Assembly (NCBI RefSeq): GCF_001571325.1
Contig: NZ_BCTO01000013.1
Location: 124,001-188,000, forward strand
Origin: Delftia tsuruhatensis NBRC 16741
Lineage (GTDB): Bacteria > Pseudomonadota > Gammaproteobacteria > Burkholderiales > Burkholderiaceae_C
Reading direction: 5' to 3'
Length of the DNA stretch: 64,000 bases
The notes under the pieces were generated by a model. The model was not told where the DNA came from and ran no database searches. It was given only the letters and a program-made list of their open reading frames with translations. Both the position numbers and the translations under genes were made by a program. Positions 46,792 through 55,477 of the stretch are shown here, one piece after another. The number at the start of each line of letters is the position of its first letter. Within the stretch, counting starts at the first letter, position 1.

Positions 46792-48874
46792 GCGCTCGCT
46801 GCTGACGGCCGCCTCCCGCTGGCGGCTGCACCGCATCGTGGCCCTGTACACGCTGGGCGTGCTCGGCTTTCTGGCCCTCATGTTCTGGGCCGAGCAGCAA
46901 GGCCTGTCGCGCCACTGGATAGGCCCCATCTTCCTGTTCTTCACCGTCATGGTCTACGCGGCCATCGGCGTGTACCTGCGCACCAGCGATCCCGAGGAGT
47001 ACTACGTCGCGGGCCGGCGCATCCCGCCCTTCTACAACGGCATGGCGGCAGCGGCGGACTGGGTCAGCGCGGCGTCCTTCATCAGCCTGTCGGGGGCGCT
47101 GTACCTGCAGGGCTTTGCCGGCGTGCCGGGGCAGGCCGGCGGACTGGCCTACCTGCTGGGCTGGACGGGCGGCTTTTGCCTGGTCGCCATGCTGATCGCG
47201 CCGCACCTGCGTGCGATGAAGCTCTACACCATTCCCGACTTCTTCCAGCAGCGCTACGGCGGGCGCTGGCCGCGCGTGATCGCGGCGCTGGCTGCCGTGA
47301 CCTGCTCGTTCACCTATGTGGTGGCCCAGATCTACGGCGTGGGGCTGATTGCCTCGCGGCTGACGGGCGTGCAGTTCGAGATCGGCATCATGCTGGGCCT
47401 GGGCGGCGTGCTGCTGTGCTCCTTCCTGGGCGGCATGCGTGCCATCACCTGGACCCAGGTCGCGCAGTACGTGGTCATCCTGCTGGCCTTTCTGATCCCC
47501 GTGTCCTGGCTGGCCTACCGGCAGATGGGCAATCCCGTGGCGCCGCTGGCCTATACGGCCCAGCTCGGCCAGATCGCGGAGATGGAGCAGCGCCTGCTGG
47601 ATTCGCCGGCCGAACAGGAAGTGGTCGCCGCCTACCGCCTGCGCGCCGAGGTGCTGGAGGACAAGCTCAAGGACGTGCCGCGCGTGCTGGCCGCCGAGCG
47701 CCAGCAGCTTTCCGAGCGCATACGCGATCTGCGCACGCGCAGCGGCGACATTGGCGCCATCATGGCGGCCAGCCGCGAACTGGCCGCCATGCCGCGCGAC
47801 GAAGCGACTGCGCGCGCCCTGTGGACACGCCAGCTGCAGGAGATGCGCGAGCGCGAGAAGCCGCTGGGCGGCATTCCGCTGCACAGCCTGCCCTTTGCCG
47901 GCAACCCCGATGGATCGGCCGAGGAACGTCAGGTCTACGAGGACAGCCGGCGCAACTTCCTGGCGCTGATGTTCTGTCTCATGGCCGGCACGGCAGGCCT
48001 GCCGCATTTGCTCACGCGCTACTACACGGCGCCCTCGGTGTCGGGGGCGCGGGCCTCGGTGGGCTGGACGCTGTTCTTCATCGGCGTGCTGTACATGAGC
48101 GCGCCGGCCCTGGCCGTGCTGGTCAAGTTCGAGGTCATGAACAACCTGGTGGGCATACGCTTCGATGAATTGCCCACCTGGATGGCGCAGTGGGCCCGGG
48201 TCGATGCCTCGCTGCTGGCCGTGGAAGACGTCAATGGCGACGGTGTCCTGCAGTTCGGCGAGATCCGCATGGGCGCCGACCTCATCATGCTGGCCACGCC
48301 CGAGCTGGGTGGCATGCCCTACGTGGTCTCGGGCCTGGTCGCGGCGGGCGGCCTGGCCGCCGCGCTGTCCACGGCCGATGGCCTGCTGCTGACCATCAGC
48401 AATGCGCTGGTGCGCGACTTGTACTTTCGCGCGCGGCGGCGCCGGGCCTCGCCCGAGCAGCGCGTGATCCTGTCCAAGTTCGCGCTGCTGGTGGTGGCGC
48501 TGTCGGCCGCCTTCGTGGCCTCGCGCCGTTCCTCGGACATCCTGCCCATGGTCACGGCCTCGTTCTCGCTGGCGGCATCGGCCTTTGTTCCGGCCATGGT
48601 GCTGGGCATCTTCTGGCGCGGCACCACGCGTCGCGGGGCGGTGGCCGGCATGCTGGCCGGCCTGGGTATCACCGTCTACTACATGGTCTCGCACGTGCCC
48701 GCGCTGCAGCCTGTGTTGCCCGAGGCGCTGCATGCCCGCCTGTGGTGGGGCATACAGCCGATTTCCTCGGGTGTCTTCGGCGTGCCGGCGGGCCTGCTGG
48801 TGACCTGGCTGGTCAGCTGCCTGGACCCGCGCCGGCGCGCTGCGGCGCGCTCCGTGCCAGGGCGCGTGGCCTGA
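46784..48874 (+). CDS. Sodium:solute symporter, VC_2705 subfamily
   Basis: A 696-residue SSS-family symporter, larger than the usual 500-550. Core helices are clear (EEYYVAGRRIPPFYNGMAAAADWVSAASF, and the SSS signature around GGLAAALSTADGLLLTISNA). Two insertions stand out: a long charged helical stretch (about residues 256-375), and a canonical EF-hand-like loop DVNGDGVLQFGE at residues 482-493. Substrate is probably a short carboxylate by family, not proven. It sits just downstream of PEP synthase, which would use C2/C3 acids for gluconeogenesis. Confidence 0.92.
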   Translation: MAERSLLTAASRWRLHRIVALYTLGVLGFLALMFWAEQQGLSRHWIGPIFLFFTVMVYAAIGVYLRTSDPEEYYVAGRRIPPFYNGMAAAADWVSAASFISLSGALYLQGFAGVPGQAGGLAYLLGWTGGFCLVAMLIAPHLRAMKLYTIPDFFQQRYGGRWPRVIAALAAVTCSFTYVVAQIYGVGLIASRLTGVQFEIGIMLGLGGVLLCSFLGGMRAITWTQVAQYVVILLAFLIPVSWLAYRQMGNPVAPLAYTAQLGQIAEMEQRLLDSPAEQEVVAAYRLRAEVLEDKLKDVPRVLAAERQQLSERIRDLRTRSGDIGAIMAASRELAAMPRDEATARALWTRQLQEMREREKPLGGIPLHSLPFAGNPDGSAEERQVYEDSRRNFLALMFCLMAGTAGLPHLLTRYYTAPSVSGARASVGWTLFFIGVLYMSAPALAVLVKFEVMNNLVGIRFDELPTWMAQWARVDASLLAVEDVNGDGVLQFGEIRMGADLIMLATPELGGMPYVVSGLVAAGGLAAALSTADGLLLTISNALVRDLYFRARRRRASPEQRVILSKFALLVVALSAAFVASRRSSDILPMVTASFSLAASAFVPAMVLGIFWRGTTRRGAVAGMLAGLGITVYYMVSHVPALQPVLPEALHARLWWGIQPISSGVFGVPAGLLVTWLVSCLDPRRRAAARSVPGRVA

Positions 48875-49065
48875 CGCGGCATGGGCTCCATGGGCCGACG
48901 ACATTGCCAACGAAATTGCCAATTTTTGTCTTGATGGCAGATCTGGATCAGTCCCGGCCCAACTGAAGCCCGCGCGTGCTGGAAAACCCGCTTTTGGGAG
49001 CCGGAGGCTCATGACACGCTGCGAGCCGTGTCCGATCCGATCCCCTGCAGAAAATTGCGTCCGCC

Positions 49066-49581
49066 ATGCATCTTGCGAAAACGTCCGCCGGCCAACAGGC
49101 ATTCAAGGAACGCCATGCCGATCTCTCTCCCCGGCTGCGCTCGGCCTTTTTGCTGTTTGACGGCCAACGCAGCGTGGCGCAGGTGCTGCAGGCCGTTGCC
49201 GGCATGGGCGTGACCCAGGACGAAATCCTGGCGCTGGTGGAGCGTGAATGGCTGGCGCCCCGCGATGCAGCCGAACCCCGGCTGGGCGTGGTGGCCGTTG
49301 CGGCGCCTGCCGTCACTGCTGCCGCCGCATCGCCGGCCCAGCCTGCCGGCGATGCGTCTGCGCCATCCGAGCCTTCGCTGGCCGTGCGCTACCGCAACGC
49401 CTATCCGCTGGCGGTGGCCATCACGGCCAATATGGGGCTCAAGGGATTCCGGCTCAACCTGGCCGTGGAGGCGGCCATGGGCTACGACCAGCTCGTGGCG
49501 CTGGCCCCGCGCCTGCGCGAGGCTGCCAGCCCCGCCAGCTATGTGCCGCTGCACGAGGCGCTGTTCGGCAAAGCCCCCTGA
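49066..49581 (+). CDS. Conserved hypothetical protein
   Basis: A 171-residue soluble protein. Its N-terminal 70 residues (AFLLFDGQRSVAQVLQAVAGMGVTQDEILALVEREWL) have the look of a small winged-helix or PqqD-like fold. An Ala/Pro-rich linker follows (about 75-110) and then a helical C-terminal part (YPLAVAITANMGLKGFRLNLAVEAA). I do not recognise the family. It stands alone after the symporter, with 191 bases of gene-free sequence before it. Confidence 0.78.
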   Translation: MHLAKTSAGQQAFKERHADLSPRLRSAFLLFDGQRSVAQVLQAVAGMGVTQDEILALVEREWLAPRDAAEPRLGVVAVAAPAVTAAAASPAQPAGDASAPSEPSLAVRYRNAYPLAVAITANMGLKGFRLNLAVEAAMGYDQLVALAPRLREAASPASYVPLHEALFGKAP

Positions 49582-49660
49582 GCGAGAAGCCGCCCCCACG
49601 CTGTCCTTGCCGCGCAAGGTCCGATGCTCCTGGGGGCATCTTGGGACGGTCCGCAAATGA

Positions 49661-49689
49661 AAAAAGGCAAGGCGCCTTCGCGCCTTGCC
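49661..49689 (-). terminator. Terminator of the HxlR-FKBP operon
   Basis: A perfect 10-bp stem (GGCAAGGCGC / GCGCCTTGCC, CTTC loop) with an A-run on its left side, giving a U-tract on the minus strand. Confidence 0.85.
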
Positions 49690-49714
49690 CTTGCGTGGGC
49701 CAGCGGGTGCAGGC

Positions 49715-50068
49715 TCAGACGGCCAGCAGCTCCACGTCGAACTTCAGCGTGGCGTTGGGCGGGATCACGCCGCCAGCGCCGCGTGCGCCGTAGCCCAGTT
49801 CGGCCGGGATGATCAGGGTGCGCTGGCCGCCCACCTTCATGCCTTGCACGCCTTCGTCCCAGCCCTTGATCACCATGCCGCCGCCCAGGGGGAAGACGAA
49901 GGGATCGTTGCGGTCCTTGCTGGAGTCGAACTTCGCGCCTTGCACGCCGTTGTTGTAGAGCCAGCCCGTGTAGTGCACGGTCACGCTGCGGCCGCGCTGG
50001 GCCTCGGCGCCGTCACCCACGACGGTGTCTTCATACTGCAGGCCGGATGCGGTGGTGGTGAAAGCCAT
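49715..50068 (-). CDS. FKBP-type peptidyl-prolyl cis-trans isomerase
   Basis: A 117-residue single-domain FKBP without signal peptide. Active-site residues are in place: VTVHYTGWL, FDSSKDRNDPFVFPLGGGMVIKGWDEGVQGM, and AELGYGARGAGGVIPPNATL. It acts in the cytosol as a proline isomerase. The ATG at 50068 starts the domain; the longer open frame is non-conserved. It lies 79 bases after an HxlR-type regulator in the same direction. Confidence 0.94.
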   Translation of the reverse strand: MAFTTTASGLQYEDTVVGDGAEAQRGRSVTVHYTGWLYNNGVQGAKFDSSKDRNDPFVFPLGGGMVIKGWDEGVQGMKVGGQRTLIIPAELGYGARGAGGVIPPNATLKFDVELLAV

Positions 50069-50147
50069 GGTGGTATTCCTTGAGAGAGAAACGGTGGGGG
50101 AAAAAGACTGTCCGGCGGCAAGAGGGCGAAGGGCCTGGCCGCAAGAA

Positions 50148-50453
50148 TCACTTCTTGGCGCGCGCGGCCACCCAGCGGTTGGCGAATGCCTGCACATCGG
50201 ACAGGCGCTTGAGCAGGTCCTGGCCGGCCAGCGTCACGGTATAGCCGTCGGAGCCATGCTCCAGCAGCCCGCATTCGCGCAGTTCCTTGATGCGGGTGTT
50301 CAGCGTGTTGGGCGTGATGCCGCCCACGCTGTCTTGCAGCAGTCGAAAGGTCTGAGGATGGCCGTCACGCAAAGCCCACAGCACGCGCAACGCGTAGCGG
50401 CATTCGAGTTTCTCGAACAGCTGGTTGATGGCGGCGTTTTCCTTGGAGCTCAT
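50148..50453 (-). CDS. HxlR-like winged-helix regulator
   Basis: A 101-residue DNA-binding protein. It has the helix pattern LECRYALRVLWALRDGHPQTFRLLQDSVGGITPNTLNTRIKELRECGLLE and a wing (HGSDGYTVTLAGQDLL), as in HxlR/MarR-like proteins. It lacks the N-terminal cysteine typical of redox-sensing HxlR members; C24 in LECRY is the first. An AAGGAGA site precedes the ATG at 50453. It probably regulates its own operon with the FKBP gene. Confidence 0.85.
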   Translation of the reverse strand: MSSKENAAINQLFEKLECRYALRVLWALRDGHPQTFRLLQDSVGGITPNTLNTRIKELRECGLLEHGSDGYTVTLAGQDLLKRLSDVQAFANRWVAARAKK

Positions 50454-50673
50454 GACGCTTCTCCTTGCGCAATGGTGTGTGTGAGCCGGCGGGGGCATCC
50501 GGGTGGGACGCGCGCCGAGCCAAGTCCCGGGGAACTATAGCTCTGGATCCATTCTGCTACAAGTTTGGTAGCTCAAAACCCACAGCGGCAATGCGCTTCG
50601 CTAGAGGAATACGCGAATCTCCGAACCAGTGTTGCAGGCCCGCCACGCAACCTGCCCGCTGGACTTCGGTTTC

Positions 50674-51750
50674 TCAGCTCTTGAGTTTGAGCAGATAGGT
50701 CATGACGCTGGCCGTGGTGTGCTCCAGCTCCAGAAAGCCGCTGAAATCGCGGCCTGCCTGCCACGAAGGCTCCCAGCGGTTCTGCCGCAGGGCGCGCTGC
50801 CAGCTTTCGTGCTGGGTCGCCTGCTCCACGGCGCCCAGCAGGGCCTGGGCGCGTGCGGCGCTGACCTGCTTGCCCGTGAAGACGGCGCGCCAGTTGGCCA
50901 TGTCGGCATCCAGTCCCTGTTCGCGGAACGAGGGCAGGCCGAACAGGCTGCGGCGCGAAGACACGCCAATGGCGCGCAGTCTGCCGCTGGCCAGGGCTTC
51001 GCTGAACTCGCTGTAGCCGGACACGCCCATGCGCGCATCGCCCTTGAGCAAGGCCTCTACCACCTGGGCGCCGCCCGGAAAGGGCTTGTAGACCAGTTGC
51101 TCGGGCGCCGCCTTGGCGGCGCGCGTGAGCAGGCCGGCAAACATGTGGTCCACGCCGCCGGCCGAGCCGCCCGCAAACGACTGGTGGGCCAGATCGCTGC
51201 GCAGCGCGGCGACCAGGTCCTTGGCATTGCGGATGGGGGAGTCGGCAGGCACGGCCACTACCAGATAGTCGCTGGTCAGGCGGGCAATCGGCTGCACGTG
51301 CGACATGTTCACGGCCGGCTTTTGCAGCGCCACGGCGCCGACCATGACCATGCCGCCGATCAGCAGCGCATCGGGGTCCTGGCCATGGCGTTCGACAAAC
51401 TGTGCCAGGCCGATGGTGCCGCCCTTGCCGCCCAGGTTTTCATACTCCACGCGATCTGCCGCGCCGCAGGCCACCAGGGCCGCGCCCAGTGCGCGGCCGG
51501 TCTGGTCCCAGCCGCCCCCGGCATTGGCCGGAATGACGATGCGCAGGCTGGCGGCCACGCGCTGGCCCCCGGCGGCAGCGCGCGGCGCATGGGCCGCAGG
51601 CGTTGCAGTGGGCGGCGCGGCATGGGCCAGCGGGGAGCACAGCATGGCCAGGGCTGCGCCCTGTGCCAGCAGCTGGCGGCGGTTCTGGCGCGTGCCGTCA
51701 CCGGAGGGGGCGGCGTTGGCAGTGGTTTGCGAAAAGCTCGGAAGGCGCAT
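50674..51750 (-). CDS. Bug/TctC-family tripartite tricarboxylate transporter substrate-binding protein
   Basis: A 358-residue periplasmic binding protein. A twin-arginine-like signal (RQNRRQLLAQGAAL) ends near PLAHA. The mature domain shows the Bug pattern LRIVIPANAGGGWDQTGRALG, YENLGGKGGTIGLAQF and SFAGGSAGGVDHMFAGLL, as in TctC. No tctA or tctB genes adjoin; orphan Bug proteins are common in this family of bacteria. The ligand, probably an organic acid, is unknown. The ATG at 51750 has a TGGAG site. Confidence 0.9.
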   Translation of the reverse strand: MRLPSFSQTTANAAPSGDGTRQNRRQLLAQGAALAMLCSPLAHAAPPTATPAAHAPRAAAGGQRVAASLRIVIPANAGGGWDQTGRALGAALVACGAADRVEYENLGGKGGTIGLAQFVERHGQDPDALLIGGMVMVGAVALQKPAVNMSHVQPIARLTSDYLVVAVPADSPIRNAKDLVAALRSDLAHQSFAGGSAGGVDHMFAGLLTRAAKAAPEQLVYKPFPGGAQVVEALLKGDARMGVSGYSEFSEALASGRLRAIGVSSRRSLFGLPSFREQGLDADMANWRAVFTGKQVSAARAQALLGAVEQATQHESWQRALRQNRWEPSWQAGRDFSGFLELEHTTASVMTYLLKLKS

Positions 51751-52002
51751 GCAGTCTCCAATCGGGTTCGCGCGCCATTGTGGGCGCAAATGAATCAGAA
51801 AAGCAGATTATGTAAGCATGTGCGTCAGCTAGTTGACATAACGCAGGCTGTCTGGCGGCATGGGTGCCAGATGCTTCAGGCGAGGGCCCACCGACGGTGC
51901 ATCGCTGTCCCGGGATGCGTGGGGGCATGCGCGCTCCGGGGGCAAGGAGCGGAGATGGAGCGCCGTGACACAGATGTCGATTAAGCCGGTAAAGCTTGTG
52001 TA

Positions 52003-52021
52003 AATGCGATCAATTCTTATT
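52003..52021 (+). promoter_or_regulatory. Fur-box-like site upstream of the PepSY/DUF2271 operon
   Basis: AATGCGATCAATTCTTATT, read on the other strand as AATAAGAATTGATCGCATT, has the A/T-rich imperfect dyad of a Fur box. It lies 102 bases before the PepSY gene ATG inside the 372-base gene-free interval 51751-52122. I see no other clear signal in that interval. Confidence 0.6.
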
Positions 52022-52122
52022 CGTGGGCGGTAGAATCCCCCGGCCTTTTTCTTTCCTGTGCTCCCCGTGGCCGCCGCCGTGATGGTTGTGGCCGCGTGGT
52101 GCTGCCGCCTGCCTCTGTTGCG

Positions 52123-52761
52123 ATGACATCCCCCAAACCGGACCCTCGGCGCCGTTCCTACTGGCTCAAGACACTGCACGAGTGGCATTGGGTCAGCTCT
52201 GCGCTGTGCCTGATCGGCATGCTGCTGTTCGCCGTCACGGGGTTCACGCTCAATCATGCGGGGCAGATCGAGTCCAAGCCGCGCATCGTGCGCGGCGAGG
52301 CGGCATTGCCGGACGCGCTGCGCGTGCAGCTGGTCCGGCAGCAGGCCAGCCAGTCGCGCGACCGTGCTCCCGTGCCTGCGCCATTTGCGGACTGGGTGCG
52401 CGGCCAGTGGGGGCTTGAAGCCGAGGGCCGCGAAGCCGAATGGACGGCCGACGAGCTGTATGTGTCCCTGCCTCGCCCCGGTGGCGATGCCTGGGTGCGC
52501 GTGGGACTGGCCGATGGCGAGGCCGAATACGAGCGCACCGACCGGGGTTGGATCGCCTATCTGAACGACCTGCACAAGGGCCGCAACACGGGCGCTGCCT
52601 GGAGCTGGTTCATCGATATCTTTGCCGCAGCCTGCCTGGTGTTCACCGTCACCGGGCTGTTCATCCTGAAGATGCACGCGGGCAACCGTCCCTTCACCTG
52701 GCCCATGGTCGGCATGGGGCTGGTGATTCCCATGCTGCTGGCCCTCCTGTTGATCCACTGA
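52123..52761 (+). CDS. PepSY-associated transmembrane protein
   Basis: A 212-residue membrane protein of the compact PepSY_TM type. Helix 1 (about residues 20-42) contains LHEWHWVSSALCLIGM and ends TLNHAG. A periplasmic PepSY-like domain follows (about 45-145) and then LNDLHKGRNTGAAWSWFIDI leading into helices 2 and 3 (about 155-178 and 190-211). The histidines H20, H23 and the one in LHKGR sit near membrane edges and could ligate heme, as in related ferric reductases. The ATG at 52123 is preferred over the GTG at 52096. First gene of the flavin-redox operon. Confidence 0.88.
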   Translation: MTSPKPDPRRRSYWLKTLHEWHWVSSALCLIGMLLFAVTGFTLNHAGQIESKPRIVRGEAALPDALRVQLVRQQASQSRDRAPVPAPFADWVRGQWGLEAEGREAEWTADELYVSLPRPGGDAWVRVGLADGEAEYERTDRGWIAYLNDLHKGRNTGAAWSWFIDIFAAACLVFTVTGLFILKMHAGNRPFTWPMVGMGLVIPMLLALLLIH

Positions 52762-52781
52762 GAACCGAAAGAGCCTTGCCT

Positions 52782-53309
52782 ATGAATCCGCACTTCTCTC
52801 TGCGCTACACCATGGCGCTTGGCGCCTGCCTGGGCGCGGCCCCGGCCTTTGCCGCCGGCCTGAACGTGGGCGTGGAGGTCCCGCGCCTGGATGTCGCCGA
52901 GTACCACCGCCCCTATGTGGCCGTGTGGATCGAGCGCGCCGACGCCTCGGTGGCCGCCACGCTGTCGGTCTGGTACGACGTGAAGATGCGCAATGCCGAA
53001 GGCACGAAGTGGCTCAAGGACATGCGCCAGTGGTGGCGCCGCACGGGCCGCGACCTGACGCTGCCCATCGATGGCGTGACCAGCCCCACGCGTCCCGTGG
53101 GCAAGCACCAGCTGAGCTTCACCGAAGGCGCCAACCCCTTCGCCAAGCTGCCGCCCGGCGAGTACAAGCTCGTGGTCGAGGCCGCGCGCGAAGTCGGCGG
53201 CCGCGAAGTGGTCACCGTGCCCTTCAAGTGGCCTGCCGCCAAGGCCGAGCAACTGAGCGCCAAGGGCAGCAGCGAGCTGGGCGAGATCAGCGTCGAGCTC
53301 AAGCCTTGA
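52782..53309 (+). CDS. DUF2271 periplasmic protein, candidate flavinylated carrier
   Basis: A 175-residue exported protein. The signal peptide is cut near AFAAG. The DUF2271 domain follows (EVPRLDVAEYHRPYVAVWIE, LSVWYDVKMRNAEGTKWLKDMRQWW). It contains DGVTSPTRPVG at residues 97-107. This resembles the ApbE target motif, Asp-x-x-(Ser/Thr)-Gly-Ala-(Thr/Ser), with T103 as the possible FMN acceptor, although Ser-Pro replaces Gly-Ala. It is 20 bases after the PepSY gene and upstream of apbE, which supports this reading. Confidence 0.87.
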   Translation: MNPHFSLRYTMALGACLGAAPAFAAGLNVGVEVPRLDVAEYHRPYVAVWIERADASVAATLSVWYDVKMRNAEGTKWLKDMRQWWRRTGRDLTLPIDGVTSPTRPVGKHQLSFTEGANPFAKLPPGEYKLVVEAAREVGGREVVTVPFKWPAAKAEQLSAKGSSELGEISVELKP

Positions 53310-53495
53310 AATTGAAACCCCCTGAGGCCTTGCGCGTCTTCCCCCTCACGAGGCGGGTGACGCCATTGCTGCGGGGCGGCGCGGCCGGCCAGGCCCTTGC
53401 CCGGCATCCCTGAACTGGGCCCTGCATGTGGGCGGGCCACGCATCTTGCGGGGCACCCATGTGCCAGCCCCATCCACGAACCAAGGAGAATCTTC

Positions 53496-54314
53496 ATGAA
53501 GTCCAAGACCCGCTTTGCCATCCGTCTGGCGGCCAGCCTCGCCATTGCCTGCGGCGCCTTCCAGTCCGCCCAGGCCCACAACCTGTGGCTGCTGCCCTCG
53601 ACCACGGTGCTGTCCAAGGCCGAATGGATCACGGTGGATGCCGCCGTCTCCAACGACCTGTTCTTCTTCAACCACGTGCCGCTGGGCCTGGACAACCTCG
53701 TTGTCTCGGCACCGGACGGCTCGGCCGTCGCGCCGCAGAATGCCCATCGCGGCAAGCTGCGCAGCGTGTTCGACCTGGACCTGCAGCAAAGCGGGACCTA
53801 CCGCCTGGCCATCGTCAACGACGGCCTGTTCGCCTCCTGGAAGGACAAGGCCACGGGCCAGAACCGCCGCTGGCGCGGCTCGCCCGAGAAGTTCGCCGCC
53901 GATGTGCCCGCCGATGCGCAGGACCTGAAGGTGACCCAGTCCGTGGGCCGCATCGAGACCTTCGTGACCGTGGGCAAGCCCAGCGCCGTCAAGGCTTCGG
54001 GCAAGGGGCTGGAGCTGGTGCCCGTGACCCATCCCAACGATCTGGTCAAGGGCGAGAAGGCCACCTTCGCCTTCCATGTGGACGGCAAGCCCGCCGCCAA
54101 CCTGGAAGTCGTGCTGGTGCCCGGCGCCACGCGCTACCGCGACAACAAGGGCGAGATCAAGGCAACGACCGACGCCAAGGGCGAGTTCAGCGTGACCTGG
54201 CCCACCGCCGGCATGTACTGGGTGGACGCCGACGCCCAGGACAACAAGACCTCGCTGCCCCAGGCCAAGGAGCGCCGCCTGTCCTATGTGGGCACGTTCG
54301 AGGTGCTGCCCTGA
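53496..54314 (+). CDS. DUF4198 periplasmic protein
   Basis: A 272-residue exported protein. The signal peptide ends AQA, leaving a mature N-terminus beginning His-Asn-Leu-Trp. The family (DUF4198, related to the NikM/CbiK extracytoplasmic modules) is beta-rich. Segments such as DNLVVSAPDGS, SGTYRLAIVNDG and a C-terminal carboxypeptidase-regulatory-like fold (GEFSVTWPTAGMYWVDADAQ) are seen. A free N-terminal histidine could help bind a metal. An AAGGAGAA site precedes the ATG. Its place between the DUF2271 and apbE genes points to a periplasmic metal role. Confidence 0.88.
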   Translation: MKSKTRFAIRLAASLAIACGAFQSAQAHNLWLLPSTTVLSKAEWITVDAAVSNDLFFFNHVPLGLDNLVVSAPDGSAVAPQNAHRGKLRSVFDLDLQQSGTYRLAIVNDGLFASWKDKATGQNRRWRGSPEKFAADVPADAQDLKVTQSVGRIETFVTVGKPSAVKASGKGLELVPVTHPNDLVKGEKATFAFHVDGKPAANLEVVLVPGATRYRDNKGEIKATTDAKGEFSVTWPTAGMYWVDADAQDNKTSLPQAKERRLSYVGTFEVLP

Positions 54315-54355
54315 GCCTTGCGTCCCCACCCGGGGTCCCGCCCGCGCCTGCGCCC

Positions 54356-55432
54356 GTGCGCGTGAGCTTCGCGCCCGCCCTGTTGCAGGGCAGCGCAGGC
54401 CGGGGCCTCGCCGCGCCTGTGTCCGCGGGCGCGGCGTCCTTTGCCGTCTCCGGCTACGCGCCGCAGGCCGTGCGGCGGGCAGACCCCGCCGCGCTGCAAA
54501 CACTCACCGGCGAGGCCATGGGCACGACCTGGAGCGTGCGCCTGCACAACCCGGGTTTCCGCCCGCTCGATGAGGCGCGCCAGGCCATAGAGGTTGCGCT
54601 GGCCCTGGTCGTGCGCCAGATGAGCAACTGGGAGGCTGATTCCGACATCTCGCGCTTCAACCGCGCAGAGGCGGGCAGCTGGCATGTGCTGCCTGCCGAA
54701 TTCTTCACCGTGCTGACCTGTGCATTCGATTGGGCGCAGGCCAGTGGCGGCGCCTGGGACCCCACCGTGGGGCCGCTGGTCGAGCTGTGGGGCTTCGGCC
54801 CGCGTGCGGAAAAGGCGCAGGGCGCCGGCATCCCCGATGCCGATGCACTGCGGCGGGTGCGCGAGCGCGTGGGCTACCAGCGCATCGTGCTGGACCTGGA
54901 GGGCCGGCGCGCGCTGCAGCCCGGCGCCGTGCATGTGGACTTCAGCGGCATTGCCAAAGGCTATTCGGTGGACCTGGTCGCCGAGCACCTGCAGGCGCTG
55001 GGCCATACCGATTTCCTCGTCGAGGTGGGCGGCGAGCTGCGGGCCTGCGGTCAGCGCCCTGGCAACCAGCCCTGGCGCGTGGCCGTGGCCAGCATGGCGG
55101 ACCAGTCCACGCCGCTGGCGCTGCCGTTGCGCGACATGGCCATCGCCACCTCGGGCGACCACTGGCATGCCTTCGAGCAGGGCGGGCGCCGCTACTCCCA
55201 CACCATCGATCCGCGCAGCGGCGAGCCCGTGGCGCACGGCCTGACCAGCGTCACCGTGCTGCATGCCGAATGCATGCAGGCCGACGCCCTGGCCACCGTG
55301 CTCACCGTGCTGGGGCCGCGTGCGGGCCTGGACTTTGCCGAGCAGCACGGCGTGGCCGCACTGCTGTGCGAGCGCACGGCGCAGGGCCCTGCCATGGCGA
55401 TGACCACGGCGTTTGCCGCGCTGGCGCCGTGA
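54356..55432 (+). CDS. apbE: FAD:protein FMN transferase ApbE
   Basis: Transfers FMN from FAD onto a Thr/Ser of target proteins in the periplasm. Diagnostic segments are TGEAMGTTWSVRL, AWDPTVGPLVELWGFG, VDFSGIAKGYSVDLVAE, EVGGELRACG, ATSGDHWHAFEQGG, HTIDPRSGEPV and ADALATVLTVLG. The start is uncertain. I use the GTG at 54356 (358 residues); the first ATG (54518) would cut into the conserved N-terminal motif region. No clean signal peptide is visible. The neighbouring DUF2271 protein is its likely substrate. Confidence 0.88.
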   Translation: MRVSFAPALLQGSAGRGLAAPVSAGAASFAVSGYAPQAVRRADPAALQTLTGEAMGTTWSVRLHNPGFRPLDEARQAIEVALALVVRQMSNWEADSDISRFNRAEAGSWHVLPAEFFTVLTCAFDWAQASGGAWDPTVGPLVELWGFGPRAEKAQGAGIPDADALRRVRERVGYQRIVLDLEGRRALQPGAVHVDFSGIAKGYSVDLVAEHLQALGHTDFLVEVGGELRACGQRPGNQPWRVAVASMADQSTPLALPLRDMAIATSGDHWHAFEQGGRRYSHTIDPRSGEPVAHGLTSVTVLHAECMQADALATVLTVLGPRAGLDFAEQHGVAALLCERTAQGPAMAMTTAFAALAP

Positions 55433-55477
55433 GCGCCCCTAACCTTTTCTGCACCGTGTAGATTTTCCGGTCACGCC

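Noticed and set aside
46688..49102. An 804-codon minus-strand frame opposite the symporter
   Set aside because: Low-complexity Arg/His/Gly/Gln product with no domain; the sense frame is a full symporter.
53426..55432. A single 668-residue fusion ending in ApbE
   Set aside because: The first 300 codons are an out-of-frame reading of the DUF4198 gene. Only the part after about 54356 has ApbE features.
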